In this document: positions 18,743-28,038 of the stretch, piece after piece | Layout of the letters: the number at the start of each line of letters is the position of its first letter | Position numbering within the stretch: position 1 is the stretch's first letter | From: Natronococcus amylolyticus DSM 10524 | Lineage (GTDB): Archaea; Halobacteriota; Halobacteria; Halobacteriales; Natrialbaceae | Direction of reading: 5' to 3' | Assembly: GCF_000337675.1 (NCBI RefSeq) | Contig: NZ_AOIB01000027.1 | Coordinates: forward strand, 16,075 to 80,074 | Length of the DNA: 64,000 nt | Program-made: the position numbers and the translations under genes | The notes under the pieces: model-generated | What the model saw: the letters and a program-made list of their open reading frames with translations, nothing else | Database searches by the model: none | What the model was told of the DNA's origin: nothing

Positions 18743-18913
18743 TCAGAACTCGACCGCACCGATCCACGGCTCGTCGCCGCAGTACTGACACTCGAACGTC
18801 GTCTCGTACTCCTCGCAGGGCTCGTGGACCCCGCGTCCACAGGTCTCGCAGGTTGTGATTTCGCCGTCGTCGGGTTGCGTCCCGCAGGTCGTACAGCGCG
18901 TGCCGATTTTCAT
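18743..18913 (-). CDS. 56-residue double zinc-knuckle protein
   Basis: The short gene MKIGTRCTTCGTQPDDG has CTTC, CETC and CQYC cysteine pairs plus a single His, enough for one or two zinc sites. It ends in DEPWIGAVEF. It is convergent with tyrS and close to birA. Small multi-CxxC proteins like this are widespread in haloarchaea without assigned function. Confidence 0.72.
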   Translation of the reverse strand: MKIGTRCTTCGTQPDDGEITTCETCGRGVHEPCEEYETTFECQYCGDEPWIGAVEF

Positions 18914-19077
18914 TGTTTTGTGCTAACTCACCTCATTCATTTGGCGCTCCGAGAGCGAGCGACAAAAACCTCCGGATCCGACGGTCGAACGACCGGTCAC
19001 GGCGAGAGAGGATCGAACCGCGGACCGCTCGAGAGCCGATCCAGCCGATTCAAGTGCGGTCCCGTTCCTTCCCCGGT

Positions 19078-20016
19078 ATGAACGAGACGCGACGAGCGAT
19101 CCTCGAGGCGATCGGCGACGGGCCCGTGTCGGGCCCCGACCTCGCCGAGGAGCTCGACATCTCCCGGGCGGCCGTCTGGAAGCAGATCGACGCGCTCCGC
19201 GAGGCCGGCTTCGAGATCGAGGGCGGATCGACGGGGTACGAGCTAACCGACGTCGCGGCCTACAACGCTCCCGCGGTCGAGTTCGGGCTCGAGGCGCCGT
19301 TCTCGATCGACTACCACGACGCGATCGGGAGCACCAACGACCGCGCCCGTGAGCTGGCGACCGAGGGCGCGATCGACGTCGGCGTCCTCGCGGACGAACA
19401 GACCGGGGGCCGGGGTCGACTGAAACGCGAGTGGACCGCTCCGTCGGGGGGCGTCTGGTTAAGTATCGTCCTCCGGCCGGAGGTCGTGCCGGCTCGCGCG
19501 TCCCTATACACGCTCGCGGCGGCGGTCGCGACCGCACGGGCGGCTCGAGAGGCCGGCGTCGACGCCCGGATCAAGTGGCCCAACGACGTCGTCGTTCCCG
19601 TCGACGATAAGGGCGGATACCGCAAGCTCGCAGGAATTCTCACGGAGATGGAGGGCGAGACCGACCGCATCGCGTGGCTCGTTGTCGGGATCGGCGTCAA
19701 CGCGAACATCGACGGCGACGCCCTTCCGCAGGAGGCGACGTCGATCCGCGCGGAGGCGGGCGACGTCGACCGACGCGTCTTCGTCCAGCGACTCCTCGAG
19801 GAGTTCGACCGCCTTCGGACCGACCTCGAGGCGGTCGTCCCGGCCTGGCGCGAGCTGGCGCTGACGCTGGGCCAGCGCGTCCGGGTCGAGCGACCGACCG
19901 ACGAGCTGATCGGCGGAGCCGTCGACGTCACCGACAGCGGGGCGCTCGTCGTCGAGACCGACGACGGCCGGGAGACGGTCTCGGCCGGTGACTGCGAGCA
20001 CCTGCGGCCGACCTAG
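19078..20016 (+). CDS. birA: Bifunctional biotin--protein ligase / biotin repressor BirA
   Basis: A 312-residue protein. Residues 1-60 form a winged helix (SGPDLAEELDISRAAVWKQI), and residues ~75-270 form the ligase domain. The ligase has the biotinyl-AMP loop GGRGRLKREW, the KWPNDV motif and GIGVNANI. A small C-terminal SH3-like domain follows. It makes biotinyl-5'-AMP and transfers biotin to carboxylase carriers. The HTH indicates it also represses transcription. A candidate operator lies before bioY at 29784. The ATG at 19078 is chosen because the HTH begins there. Confidence 0.93.
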   Translation: MNETRRAILEAIGDGPVSGPDLAEELDISRAAVWKQIDALREAGFEIEGGSTGYELTDVAAYNAPAVEFGLEAPFSIDYHDAIGSTNDRARELATEGAIDVGVLADEQTGGRGRLKREWTAPSGGVWLSIVLRPEVVPARASLYTLAAAVATARAAREAGVDARIKWPNDVVVPVDDKGGYRKLAGILTEMEGETDRIAWLVVGIGVNANIDGDALPQEATSIRAEAGDVDRRVFVQRLLEEFDRLRTDLEAVVPAWRELALTLGQRVRVERPTDELIGGAVDVTDSGALVVETDDGRETVSAGDCEHLRPT

Positions 20017-20516
20017 ACGTCCGAGGGCTCCGGCGTCTCTCCTTCGGCCGTCTCGGCCTGGCGTTCGGATTCGGGAATCGGTTCGTCCTCGCCCAGTCTG
20101 ACCGTCAACACCGGGACAGGGCACTGTCTGACGACCCGCTCGGCGACACTGCCCAGCAACAGGCGGTCGATCCCGCCGCGGCCGTGTGTGCCCATAACGA
20201 CGAGATCGCAGCTGTCGGGCGTCGCCTCCCGGACGATCACCTGACTCGGCGACCCCTCGAGGATCTCCGTCTCGACCGCAACATCCGGCGGCGCGAGCTC
20301 CTCGACCCGCGCGAGCGCGCCCTGACCCTCCGAGCGCAGCGCCTCCCCGATGCCCTCCCAGGCGGTCTCCATCGGTAGCCCGCCGTAGCTGGCGACGTTG
20401 GCGACGTAGATCGCCTTCACCGTCGCGTCGTGAGTTCGGGCGAGCTCGAAGGCGTACTCGAGCGCGCGCTCGCCCTCCGGCGAACCGTCGGTCGGGACGA
20501 GAATGCAGTCGTACAT
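20013..20516 (-). CDS. Universal stress protein (UspA family)
   Basis: A 167-residue single-domain USP. It starts MYDCILVPTDGSPEGERALE, and the ATP-binding loop is VMGTHGRGGIDRLLLGSVAERVV (near residues 115-137). A 25-residue acidic tail follows. The intact GxHGxG...GS pattern suggests nucleotide binding. The 3' end overlaps the birA stop by 4 bases. These proteins are cytoplasmic and stress-related; the partner is unknown. Confidence 0.92.
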   Translation of the reverse strand: MYDCILVPTDGSPEGERALEYAFELARTHDATVKAIYVANVASYGGLPMETAWEGIGEALRSEGQGALARVEELAPPDVAVETEILEGSPSQVIVREATPDSCDLVVMGTHGRGGIDRLLLGSVAERVVRQCPVPVLTVRLGEDEPIPESERQAETAEGETPEPSDV

Positions 20517-20694
20517 CTGTTACCACGTGGCATAACACGTCGTGAGTAATAACGTTGTGGTAGTATCGAGGGATTCTCTTACGAATACTGACACGGAAAC
20601 GAGGAGAGAACTCGAGGAACGGCGACGGCACCGTGGGCTCGAAGGAGGGTGCTAGTGGGATCGACTCGAGCGAACGAAAGAAGGCCGCAGCGGC

Positions 20695-22398
20695 TTACAG
20701 GCGCTTGCTGACGTAGGGACCGTCCTGCGTGTACCCCAGCTTGTTCCGGTAGTACTCTCGAGCGCCGATCCCCGAGATGACGCTCAACTTGTCGTAGCCG
20801 GCATCGGCCGCGAGCTCCTCCGCCCGGTTCATCAGCCGGCGACCGTACCCCTTGTGCTGGTGCTGGTCGGTCTCACCCTGGTCGCCCATGGCAACCTCGC
20901 TTCCGTAGACGTGGAGTTCGCGGACGATGGCGGCGTTCTCGAGCTCCGGCCGGATCCGGTCGCCCGTTATGGCCGAGGGAAGGCCGTCCGCGGTGCCGCC
21001 GTCGTTGGGAAACCGGAGGCGACAGAAGCCGACGAGGAGGTCCTTCTCGAAGTCCTCGAACGAGATGAACTGCTCCGTGCCGCCGCAGGCGTCGTAGTTC
21101 ATGACGTCGAGCTCGACGTTTTCGGGCACTTCATCGTTCATTCCGGCCTCGCGACAGCGGATGCAGTCACAGGACCAGCCGTGTTCGTCCATGCGCTGTC
21201 GGGCGAGCTGTCGCAGATTCGACTTCCAGACGCCGGCGTCGATGTAGTCCGCCGGAATGTCCCGCTGGACCCGCTGGAGGCGCGTGTACCGGGGGATCAT
21301 GTCCTTGATTTCGGCGACCAGGTCGGCAGCCTCATCGTTCGTGAGGGGGTCGAACTCACCCTCGTGCCACCAGTCGTAGGTCGCGGTCCCGCGAACGATC
21401 AGCGTCGGATAGATCTTGAGGTAGTCGGGTTTCCACTGCTCCTGCTCGAACAGCCGACGGAAGTCCTCGAGACACATCTCCTTGGACATCCCCGGCTGGC
21501 CGGGCATCATGTGGAACCCGACCTTGAAGCCCGCGTTGCGGAGCCGGCGGTTGGCATCGATCGACGCCTGTGCGCCGTGGCCGCGGTGCATCTCCCGGTT
21601 GATTCGCTCGTAGGTCGTCTGCACGCCGACCTCGACTTTCGTCCCGCCGAGGTCGAGCATGCGGTCGATCTGCTCGGGGTCACACCAGTCGGGCTTGGTC
21701 TCGAACGTCGTCCCGATGTTCCTGATGTCGTTGGTCTCGTTCTCGGCAATGACGTCCTCGAGGTACTTCCACTCGTACTCCTCGGGATCCTCGGCGAAGC
21801 TGACGCCCTCGGCGGGCTCTGGCTCCTTGTCGACGTTGTAGTCGTTCATCGCCTCGAGGGCGCGCTTGACGAACCACTCCTGGTAGTCGTGGCTGCGGGC
21901 GGTCATCGTCCCGCCCATCAGGATCAGCTCGACCTTGTCGACGGGGTGGCCGATCTCCCGGAGCTGTTCGAGCCGCAGCGTCACCTGGCCGTACGGGTCG
22001 TAGTCGTTCTGGACGCCACGGGCTGCCGCGGGCTCCTCGCCCGTGTAGCTCTGGGAGGAGGAGAACTCCGAGTCGGGGCCGCCGGGACAGTAGAGACACT
22101 TCCCGTGGGGACAGCGCTCGGGCGAGGTCATGATCGCGACCGGCGAGACGCCCGAGGCGGTCCGGACGGGTTTGCGCCGAAGCACAGACTCGAGTTCCTC
22201 GCGGTGCTCCTGGGGCGCGTAGTCCAGCAGCTCGGAGTTCTTCGGCACCTTCGGCGCCGACTGTTCCGAACACGCCTCGAGCTTGGCCTTTTCGACCTCG
22301 CCACGGTCGATCTCGCCCGCGAGAATTCGCTCGACGAGCGTCTCGCAGACCTTCTCGAACGCGTCGGTTTCGGTCGGTTCGGGCGTCTCGGTACTCAC
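20695..22398 (-). CDS. elp3: Elp3-like tRNA U34 carboxymethyltransferase (radical SAM + GNAT)
   Basis: About 567 residues from a GTG at 22398 (VSTETPEPTETDAFEK). The frame stays open far upstream, but that part is non-homologous and overlaps the divergent gene. The radical-SAM cluster motif is CPHGKCLYC (C96, C101, C104), an Elp3-type Cx4CxxC. A second cysteine group (CDCIRCREAG) lies before the GNAT acetyltransferase domain, which contains QHKGYGRRLM and YYRNKLGY at the end. Archaeal Elp3 acts alone, without Elp1/2, to make cm5U-type wobble uridines. Confidence 0.94.
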   Translation of the reverse strand: MSTETPEPTETDAFEKVCETLVERILAGEIDRGEVEKAKLEACSEQSAPKVPKNSELLDYAPQEHREELESVLRRKPVRTASGVSPVAIMTSPERCPHGKCLYCPGGPDSEFSSSQSYTGEEPAAARGVQNDYDPYGQVTLRLEQLREIGHPVDKVELILMGGTMTARSHDYQEWFVKRALEAMNDYNVDKEPEPAEGVSFAEDPEEYEWKYLEDVIAENETNDIRNIGTTFETKPDWCDPEQIDRMLDLGGTKVEVGVQTTYERINREMHRGHGAQASIDANRRLRNAGFKVGFHMMPGQPGMSKEMCLEDFRRLFEQEQWKPDYLKIYPTLIVRGTATYDWWHEGEFDPLTNDEAADLVAEIKDMIPRYTRLQRVQRDIPADYIDAGVWKSNLRQLARQRMDEHGWSCDCIRCREAGMNDEVPENVELDVMNYDACGGTEQFISFEDFEKDLLVGFCRLRFPNDGGTADGLPSAITGDRIRPELENAAIVRELHVYGSEVAMGDQGETDQHQHKGYGRRLMNRAEELAADAGYDKLSVISGIGAREYYRNKLGYTQDGPYVSKRL

Positions 22399-22500
22399 TA
22401 CACGGAGTTGGTCCCGGAGCGTGAATAAGCGTGTCGGACTCGCTACCCTTCGGCTCGAGAGCAGCACGGCTTTGACCGCTCGCCCGCAACGGTACCCTGA

Positions 22501-22953
22501 ATGCGCGAGATCGAGCTCTCGTACACCGTCGAACCGCCGGCCGAGCAACTCCGCGAGCGACTGACGCCGCGTTCGATCCTCGACTACGCGGACGTCTACG
22601 AGGTTCGATCCTGCGAGCCGACCGACGACGGGGCCGAGGCAACGGTCGCGATCGACGGAACCGAGATGACGGTGGTATTTTCGGCGCTCGAGAACGGGTA
22701 CGCCTACCGCTTCGTCGACGGCGGGATGTTCGAGGAGCGGTACTCGAGAGTCACCGTCGAGGACGGCGAGGAGGCCCGCGTCACGGCGACGGCCAGGTAC
22801 ACGTTCGACTCGATCTGGTCGTTCGTGCTCGATCGGCTGGGCGCGAAAACGGTGCGTCGAGAGCTCGAGCTGACGATCACGAACCTGCTCGAGGACGTCT
22901 CGGGATCCGAGACGGGAGACGACGGGCCGGAAACAACGGGCGACAGAGACTGA
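22501..22953 (+). CDS. SRPBCC/polyketide-cyclase-like protein
   Basis: A 150-residue protein starting MREIELSYTVEPPAEQLRER. The helix-grip pattern is visible: an N-terminal strand, ILDYADVYEVRSCE, a series of strands (ATVAIDGTEMTVVFSALENG), and a long C-terminal helix (VRRELELTITNLLEDV). These resemble haloarchaeal SRPBCC (START-like) lipid or ligand carriers. It is divergent from elp3, with about 100 bases between them. No ligand can be inferred. Confidence 0.72.
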   Translation: MREIELSYTVEPPAEQLRERLTPRSILDYADVYEVRSCEPTDDGAEATVAIDGTEMTVVFSALENGYAYRFVDGGMFEERYSRVTVEDGEEARVTATARYTFDSIWSFVLDRLGAKTVRRELELTITNLLEDVSGSETGDDGPETTGDRD

Positions 22954-23003
22954 ACCCGCGTCGCCGTGCCGACGGACGACGATCGTCGTCGACGGTTCGC
23001 GGC

Positions 23004-23441
23004 TCAGCGCTCGTACTCGAGGTCGCGATCCCGGACCGACTCGCGTTCGTTTTGTCGTTCGCGTCGCCAGCGATCGGCGTCCTCGAGGCTCTCGGTCTCG
23101 AGGAGCCGATCGAGCTTGCGCTCGAACTGCTCGTCGGTCAGCTCGCCCGCCGCGTACCGATCGCGGAGTCGCTCGAGGGCGTCGCGGGCCGACGGCTCCT
23201 CCGCTTCCGCCTCCTCGAGCGTCTCGGGGTCGATTTCGTCTTCGGTCCACCACTCTCGAACGTCGTCCTCGTCGCCGAACAGCAACGCGACCATCGGGAC
23301 AACGACGATATACCCGAAGAGCAGCGCCGCGAGCCACCACCCCTGGCCGGTGAACATCGCGGCGAGCCAGATCCCGGTCACGAGCGTCGCCGTCACCTCC
23401 GTGGCGTTCTCGCGGAGCCGTGTCTTCGGATCGGCGCCCAT
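23004..23441 (-). CDS. Membrane protein with SHOCT domain
   Basis: A 145-residue protein with two hydrophobic segments (residues ~16-55, GIWLAAMFTGQGWWLAALLF and IVVVPMVALLF). An acidic linker is followed by a SHOCT motif (ALERLRDRYAAGELTDEQFE, about 88-115) and a charged tail. SHOCT domains are short oligomerisation or lipid-interaction modules common in haloarchaeal membrane proteins. The function is unknown. The flanking genes point in both directions, so it is probably monocistronic. Confidence 0.8.
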   Translation of the reverse strand: MGADPKTRLRENATEVTATLVTGIWLAAMFTGQGWWLAALLFGYIVVVPMVALLFGDEDDVREWWTEDEIDPETLEEAEAEEPSARDALERLRDRYAAGELTDEQFERKLDRLLETESLEDADRWRRERQNERESVRDRDLEYER

Positions 23442-23525
23442 ACCCTACGTGTGATAGCGACTGCCAAATGCGTTTCTGACCGGCGCTACCGCTGATCGGG
23501 TCGTGGACGACGGAGAAGGGTGCGA

Positions 23526-25649
23526 TTACGCGAGCGTCTCGCCGAGCGCCTCGAGTGCGGCCTCGTGGACGGCGTCGCGCTCGCCGGGCAGGAACTCGAC
23601 GTGGCCGTCCCGCCCGCCGACGACGTGGACGCCGCCGTTCGGAACCCGTTCGGCGATCGCGTTGCCGAGGGCCCGAACGTCGATCGCTTCGGTCGTCCGG
23701 ACGTGCAGTTCGTCCTCGCCGATGCCGAGCGTGGCGGCCGACTCCTCGCGCTCGCGGCGGTGGAGCGCGTCGAGCAGCAGGATCGTCGTCGGGAAGTCGT
23801 ACCGGTGGGTGAACGCGTCGGTGTCGAGCACGGTGACGGTCAGCCCGTCGACCTCCTGCACCGAGCGGTTCTCTCGCGCGGTTCCCAGTTCGGTCTCGAG
23901 CTTGTCGCGGAACTGCTCGGAGACGTGGGCCGCGAGATCGGCGTTCCCGTCGAACAGCAGGTCCGCGACGAGTTCGCGCTTGTCCTTGTAGCTCTGGTAG
24001 AACGCTTCCAGCGCGACGGCCTCGCGTCGCTCGGAGATGTCCGTCTCGTCGTAGCCGGCCTCGGTGGCCAGCTCGAGGTACGCCTCGGGGGCGTTCTCCC
24101 AGTAGCTGATCGCCGGCAGGTGCTCGAGGTCGTCACGAACGTCGTCGTTGACGTGGGCGGCGACGTTCGCGGCGAGGGCGGTCGAGGTCAGGTCGGCGAC
24201 GTCGGCGCCGCTGACCGAGGGCGCGACGGCCGCCGAGACGGCGTCGACGATCTCCTCGTCGGCGCGGCTGTCGTCGATTACCAGCGCCTCGGCGCCGTAC
24301 AGCGAGAGCAGCTCGTAGCCGTCGGCGGACTCGACGGTCGAGCCGGTGCCGACGAGTACGACCAGCGGCAGCTGCTCGTCGTGGCGGTCGCGGGCCTCGA
24401 GCATCGAGGTGACGTCGTCGGTCGCGGCGTCCATGTCGTACACCCGACCCTCGAGCGGTCGGCGCTCGAAGTAGTGGTACTCGGCGTCCTCGCGGGTGTG
24501 TTTCTCGCGGATCAGCGGGAGCGCGGCGCGCTCGATGGCGGCGCCGGCGACGTAGCCGTCGGCGGTCGCGGCGTGGCGAACGACGACGGGTCGGGCCTCC
24601 ATGATCGCACGCCGGATCGCCGTCGCGGCGTCGCCGATCTCCTCTTCGACGGCCGCGACCGCGTCGTGGTCGGCAAGCGGGGCGACGTCGGCGGGACGGG
24701 CCTCGCGCTCGATCGCGCTCTCGAGGCGGTCGACGACCGTCTCCCGGGCCTCGTCCTCGAGGATCTCGAGGGTCTCGGTCTCGACCTGCAGGTCGCCGTG
24801 GTGGCGCTCGATCTCGCCCTCGAGGGCGACGATGTCCTCGACCTCGACGTCGGGATAGGCCCGAACGCCGGCCTCCTCGAAGGCCGCACACTCGACGGTG
24901 CCGGTCTCGTCGCGAAGCTCGAAGACCGTCGGACCGGAGGTCTGGCGGACGCCGGTGATCTCGCCCTCGAGGCGGACGACGCTGCCGACCTGGTTCTCGA
25001 TGGCGTCGATCGTCGTTCGCTTCAGCGCCGGTTCGGCCTCCGGCTCGGCGTCGGCGACGTCGTCGGTCGTCGGCGCCGAGGCGGTGGCAGACTCGGTCAC
25101 AACGGAGCCGCTCTCGGCAGCGACCGCCTCGGCACCGCCCGTCGACGGACTCGCCTCGTCGCTCGGACCGGTATCGTCGGCGCTCGCGCTCGGTTCGGCG
25201 CCCGAATCAGGCTCGGGGTCAGGTTCGGGTTCGGAGTCGGTCTTCGAGCCGTCGGGATCGTCGTCGGCCTCCTCGGGCAGGAACTCGTCGTCGGCTGTCT
25301 CGACCAGGTGACCGCGGAACTCGCGTTCGCGCTGGCGGATCGACCAGCCGAGGTCGACGTTGCCGTTGTCCCGGACGTCGAGCACCTGGACGAACACCTC
25401 GTCGCCGGGCTCCCAGTCGAGACTCTCGAGTCGCTTGTCCAGTTCGCTTCTGTGCAACAGACCGGTTACGTGGTCGCCGATATCGATGAAGACACCGAAA
25501 TCGGCGTAGCCGTCGACGGTTCCCCGGTAGTAGCGACCAGGGGTGAGCTGCGAGGGGGTGGTTCCGCGGAACTCGAAGACCGCGTCCTCCTCGTGACTCT
25601 TGCAGATCTCGCCGTCGACAGACGTGCCGCAGATGATACAGTTACCCAT
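23526..25649 (-). CDS. RecJ-like DHH-family protein with zinc knuckle, S1 and OB domains; catalytic motifs degenerate
   Basis: A 707-residue protein. In order: an N-terminal zinc knuckle (CIICGTSVDGEICKSH), an S1 RNA/DNA-binding domain (residues ~38-105), an acidic linker (~125-205), an OB-fold (VGSVVRLEGEITGVRQTSG) and a DHH/RecJ-like region from ~330. The first catalytic motif reads RHAATADGY instead of HxDxDG, and VIDDSRADE sits where the DHH triad would be expected. Nuclease activity is therefore doubtful. Archaeal RecJ paralogues bind GINS at replication forks or act on RNA; a structural role of that sort is possible but not shown here. Confidence 0.8.
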   Translation of the reverse strand: MGNCIICGTSVDGEICKSHEEDAVFEFRGTTPSQLTPGRYYRGTVDGYADFGVFIDIGDHVTGLLHRSELDKRLESLDWEPGDEVFVQVLDVRDNGNVDLGWSIRQREREFRGHLVETADDEFLPEEADDDPDGSKTDSEPEPDPEPDSGAEPSASADDTGPSDEASPSTGGAEAVAAESGSVVTESATASAPTTDDVADAEPEAEPALKRTTIDAIENQVGSVVRLEGEITGVRQTSGPTVFELRDETGTVECAAFEEAGVRAYPDVEVEDIVALEGEIERHHGDLQVETETLEILEDEARETVVDRLESAIEREARPADVAPLADHDAVAAVEEEIGDAATAIRRAIMEARPVVVRHAATADGYVAGAAIERAALPLIREKHTREDAEYHYFERRPLEGRVYDMDAATDDVTSMLEARDRHDEQLPLVVLVGTGSTVESADGYELLSLYGAEALVIDDSRADEEIVDAVSAAVAPSVSGADVADLTSTALAANVAAHVNDDVRDDLEHLPAISYWENAPEAYLELATEAGYDETDISERREAVALEAFYQSYKDKRELVADLLFDGNADLAAHVSEQFRDKLETELGTARENRSVQEVDGLTVTVLDTDAFTHRYDFPTTILLLDALHRREREESAATLGIGEDELHVRTTEAIDVRALGNAIAERVPNGGVHVVGGRDGHVEFLPGERDAVHEAALEALGETLA

Positions 25650-25751
25650 CTACACGAACCAAGCAGTTTCGCCCTAAAACGGTTGTCGGAATGCGTTCGG
25701 GGCAGTACCGACCGATCCGCGCGCGAAACGACCGCCGGAATCGGCCGTCGT

Positions 25752-25988
25752 TCACTCGAAGACCGGGGAATCGTCCTCGAGCGCCTCGACGTCTTTGACG
25801 ATCTTGCGGACGTCTTCGGGGAACAGCGACACCTGTACCTCGTTGCCGTCCTCATCCTCGAAGACGAGCTTGACCCGCTTGTCGCCGAACTCGCGGGCAC
25901 CGGCCTCCTCGACGCCGAACAGCTTGACCGTCGCGGACTTGTTCGTCGGACCGACGTTCTTGATCGATCCCTCGTTCAGTTCGACCAT
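25752..25988 (-). CDS. Small conserved haloarchaeal hypothetical protein
   Basis: A 78-residue acidic protein, MVELNEGSIKNVGPTNKSAT, ending DDSPVFE. An in-frame ATG nine codons upstream (26015) is an alternative start. Alternating strand-like segments (RVKLVFEDEDGNEVQVSLF) suggest a small beta-barrel. It is on the same strand as the RecJ-like gene, 102 bases upstream of it, and divergent from the MBL gene at 26168. No function is recognised. Confidence 0.7.
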   Translation of the reverse strand: MVELNEGSIKNVGPTNKSATVKLFGVEEAGAREFGDKRVKLVFEDEDGNEVQVSLFPEDVRKIVKDVEALEDDSPVFE

Positions 25989-26167
25989 GAACTCCTCGAG
26001 CGAGAGTGAGAGCATACACCGTCGTAGGAGCCCCGTACAAAAAACGCCACGGCATCGCTCCGCGGGTTACCGGCTCGTCGTTCCGGTCGTCGCCTGCGGT
26101 CGCAGGCGGCCCACGGCAGTTCCCGCGGCCAGTTTTAAGACAGTCTCCGACCAACCGTTGGCCTGCT

Positions 26168-26896
26168 ATGGAACTCACCTGGCACGGTCACTCGACGTGG
26201 CACGTCACCGTCGGCGACACCGACCTGTTGATCGACCCGTTCTTCGACAACCCGAAGACGGGCCTCGAGCCGTCGGACGTCGACGAACCGGACTACGTCC
26301 TGCTCACGCACGGCCACGCCGACCATATTGCCGACGCGGGCGAGTTCAGCGACGCGACGCTGGTCGCGACCCCCGAGCTCGTCTCCTACTGCGAGGAGGA
26401 GTTCGGTTTCGAGGACGCCGTCGGCGGGATGGGGATGAACCTCGGCGGGACCGTCGAGTGTGACGACGCGTTCGTCACGATGGTCCGGGCAGACCACACC
26501 AACGGGATCATGACCGAGTACGACGTCGACGCGGGGATGCCCGCCGGCTTCGTGATCTCGGATACGAAGCCGACGCAGGTCGCCGACGAGGAGTCAACAA
26601 CCTTCTACCACGCGGGCGACACCTCGCTGATGACCGAGATGCGCGAGGTCGTCGGTCCCTACCTCGAGCCCGACGCCGCGGCGGTGCCGATGGGCGATCA
26701 CTTCACGATGGGGCCCTGGCAGGCCGCCGTCGCCGTCGACTGGCTCGACGTCGACCACGCGTTCCCCCAGCACTACGACACGTTCCCGCCGATCGAGCAG
26801 GACCCCGAGCAGTTCGAGAGCGAGGTCGCGGGGACGGGCAGCGACGCCGAAGTCCACGTCCTCGAGGCCGACGAGCCGTTCGAACTCGAGAGCTGA
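26168..26896 (+). CDS. Metal-dependent hydrolase, metallo-beta-lactamase fold (UPF0173-like)
   Basis: A 242-residue protein starting [13 protein letters not shown], typical of the UPF0173 / YtkL group. The metal motif HxHxDH is [10 protein letters not shown] (residues ~51-60). Later ligands appear in ADHTNGIM and in [10 protein letters not shown], and a final His is in [10 protein letters not shown]. The family hydrolyses unknown small substrates. The ATG at 26168 starts the first strand; upstream codons are not family-like. Confidence 0.9.
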   Translation: MELTWHGHSTWHVTVGDTDLLIDPFFDNPKTGLEPSDVDEPDYVLLTHGHADHIADAGEFSDATLVATPELVSYCEEEFGFEDAVGGMGMNLGGTVECDDAFVTMVRADHTNGIMTEYDVDAGMPAGFVISDTKPTQVADEESTTFYHAGDTSLMTEMREVVGPYLEPDAAAVPMGDHFTMGPWQAAVAVDWLDVDHAFPQHYDTFPPIEQDPEQFESEVAGTGSDAEVHVLEADEPFELES

Positions 26897-26999
26897 GCCG
26901 GCAGACCGATACAGTCCATTTTTCGGCGGAAACTCGAACCGGACGGTGTTGCCCCCGAGAACAACGTTTACGGCGACGGCAGTGGTTGTCCCGACTGCG

Positions 27000-27395
27000 A
27001 TGTCGAAACAAGTCACCACCGTCTCCGAAGAGGGGTTCAGCGCGACGAACGAGATCGGCGAGTTCAAGACGACGATCGACGCCGAGGGCGAGGAGGCGCC
27101 GGACACCCTCGAGAGCCTGCTGGCGGCGTACGCCTCCTGTTACGTCCCCGCGCTGCGCGTCGGGGGCCAGCAGCGCGACGCCGGCGACCTCGGTCGAATC
27201 GAGATCGAGTCGACGGGCGAACTCAACGACGACGACAAGCTCGAGTCGGTCCACTTCGACATCCGCGTCGAGGCCGACGTCGACGACGACACCGGCCAGA
27301 AGGTAATCGACCGCGCCTTCGAGCTCTGTAAGGTCCACGACGCGCTGAAGGACAGTCTCCACGCAGACACCGACTTCGAGGGCAGCGCCTTCTAA
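27000..27395 (+). CDS. OsmC-family protein
   Basis: A 131-residue protein with the OsmC/Ohr fold. LLAAYASCYVPALRVGGQQ is the central helix holding one reactive-type cysteine, and FELCKVHDALKDS carries the second. These two cysteines are the usual thiol-peroxidase pair, so reduction of organic peroxides is plausible. It lies 104 bases after the MBL gene on the same strand. The ATG at 27000 begins the family homology. Confidence 0.87.
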   Translation: MSKQVTTVSEEGFSATNEIGEFKTTIDAEGEEAPDTLESLLAAYASCYVPALRVGGQQRDAGDLGRIEIESTGELNDDDKLESVHFDIRVEADVDDDTGQKVIDRAFELCKVHDALKDSLHADTDFEGSAF

Positions 27396-27434
27396 AATCG
27401 AGCAGTACTTCTTTCGTGATTGCCGGGAGCGTAG

Positions 27435-27645
27435 ATCGTATCCCGCCGTTTCGAGTCCCGGACCAGACGAATCACCCGTGTCGGTGCCGTCGGTGCACTC
27501 CTCGCGCTGAGCGGTTGCATCGACGACCGATCCAAACGCACTGTTCGACCAACGAACCCGACACGGTGACAGTCGTGCCCTCGACCGACGGCCCGGTCGT
27601 AATCGGTTCGTCGGTCACTACCGTCTCGAGCCGGTCGAGCGACTG
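27435..27645 (+). pseudogene. Lipoprotein leader relic with frameshift
   Basis: From 27435 one frame reads TRRITRVGAVGALLALSGCI, a twin-arginine-like leader with a lipobox (LSGC). It has no start codon: an in-frame TAG lies at 27432-27434. The frame ends at a TGA (27567-27569). A second frame continues the protein-like sequence (TVTVVPSTDGPVVIGSSVTT) to a stop near 27645. This looks like the beginning of a secreted lipoprotein gene that has lost its start and shifted frame. Confidence 0.5.
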
Positions 27646-27698
27646 ATTGGCGAATTACGGGTGGCTCCGATCGGCGATGGATCTCGCCGTTCGGGTCG

Positions 27699-27866
27699 AG
27701 CGGAAAGGGAAGGAAGCCGCAAAACGGAAGCGGGGTCTGACCCCCCTGATCAAGGTGACTGTCTTGGGTGAACGGAAGCGGGGTCGAACCCTCCACGTCG
27801 AAGGTGGGGTCTTCGGGGAACGGAAGCGGGGTAGACTTCCTGATTCGAAGACGGGGCCTTCGGAGC
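27699..27866. repeat. 48-bp tandem repeat, three units
   Basis: The core AACGGAAGCGGGGT occurs at 27723, 27771 and 27819, spaced exactly 48 bases apart, with a weaker half-spaced copy (AGCGGAAAGG) at 27699 and a decayed one near 27865. Because 48 is divisible by 3, both strands show 16-residue repeats (minus strand TPLPF; plus strand ERKRG). No start or family supports translation. The interval 27646-28038 has no recognisable gene. Confidence 0.7.
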
Positions 27867-28038
27867 ACGGCAGCGGGCTACGGATGCATTCTGGTACGTC
27901 CGTCCACTGCCTACTTCTTCGTAGTGGGGATACCGCATTAGAGCTACCGCCAACATACATTGGTATTTATACGACGAGTCGGTCAAACACACTCCGATCG
28001 ACGGTAGATTCAAGCCTCGTTCGCGAGAGGTAGCCGCC

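Noticed and set aside
20854..22428. Long plus-strand frame opposite elp3
   Set aside because: No homology-like motif. The minus strand encodes an unmistakable Elp3 with its Fe-S and GNAT motifs.
27699..27880. Possible CRISPR array or Orc1-binding (ORB) repeats at the 48-bp tandem repeat
   Set aside because: The conserved core is only about 14 bases with three units and no cas genes. The copies are all in one direction, with no cdc6 nearby and no AT-rich unwinding region.
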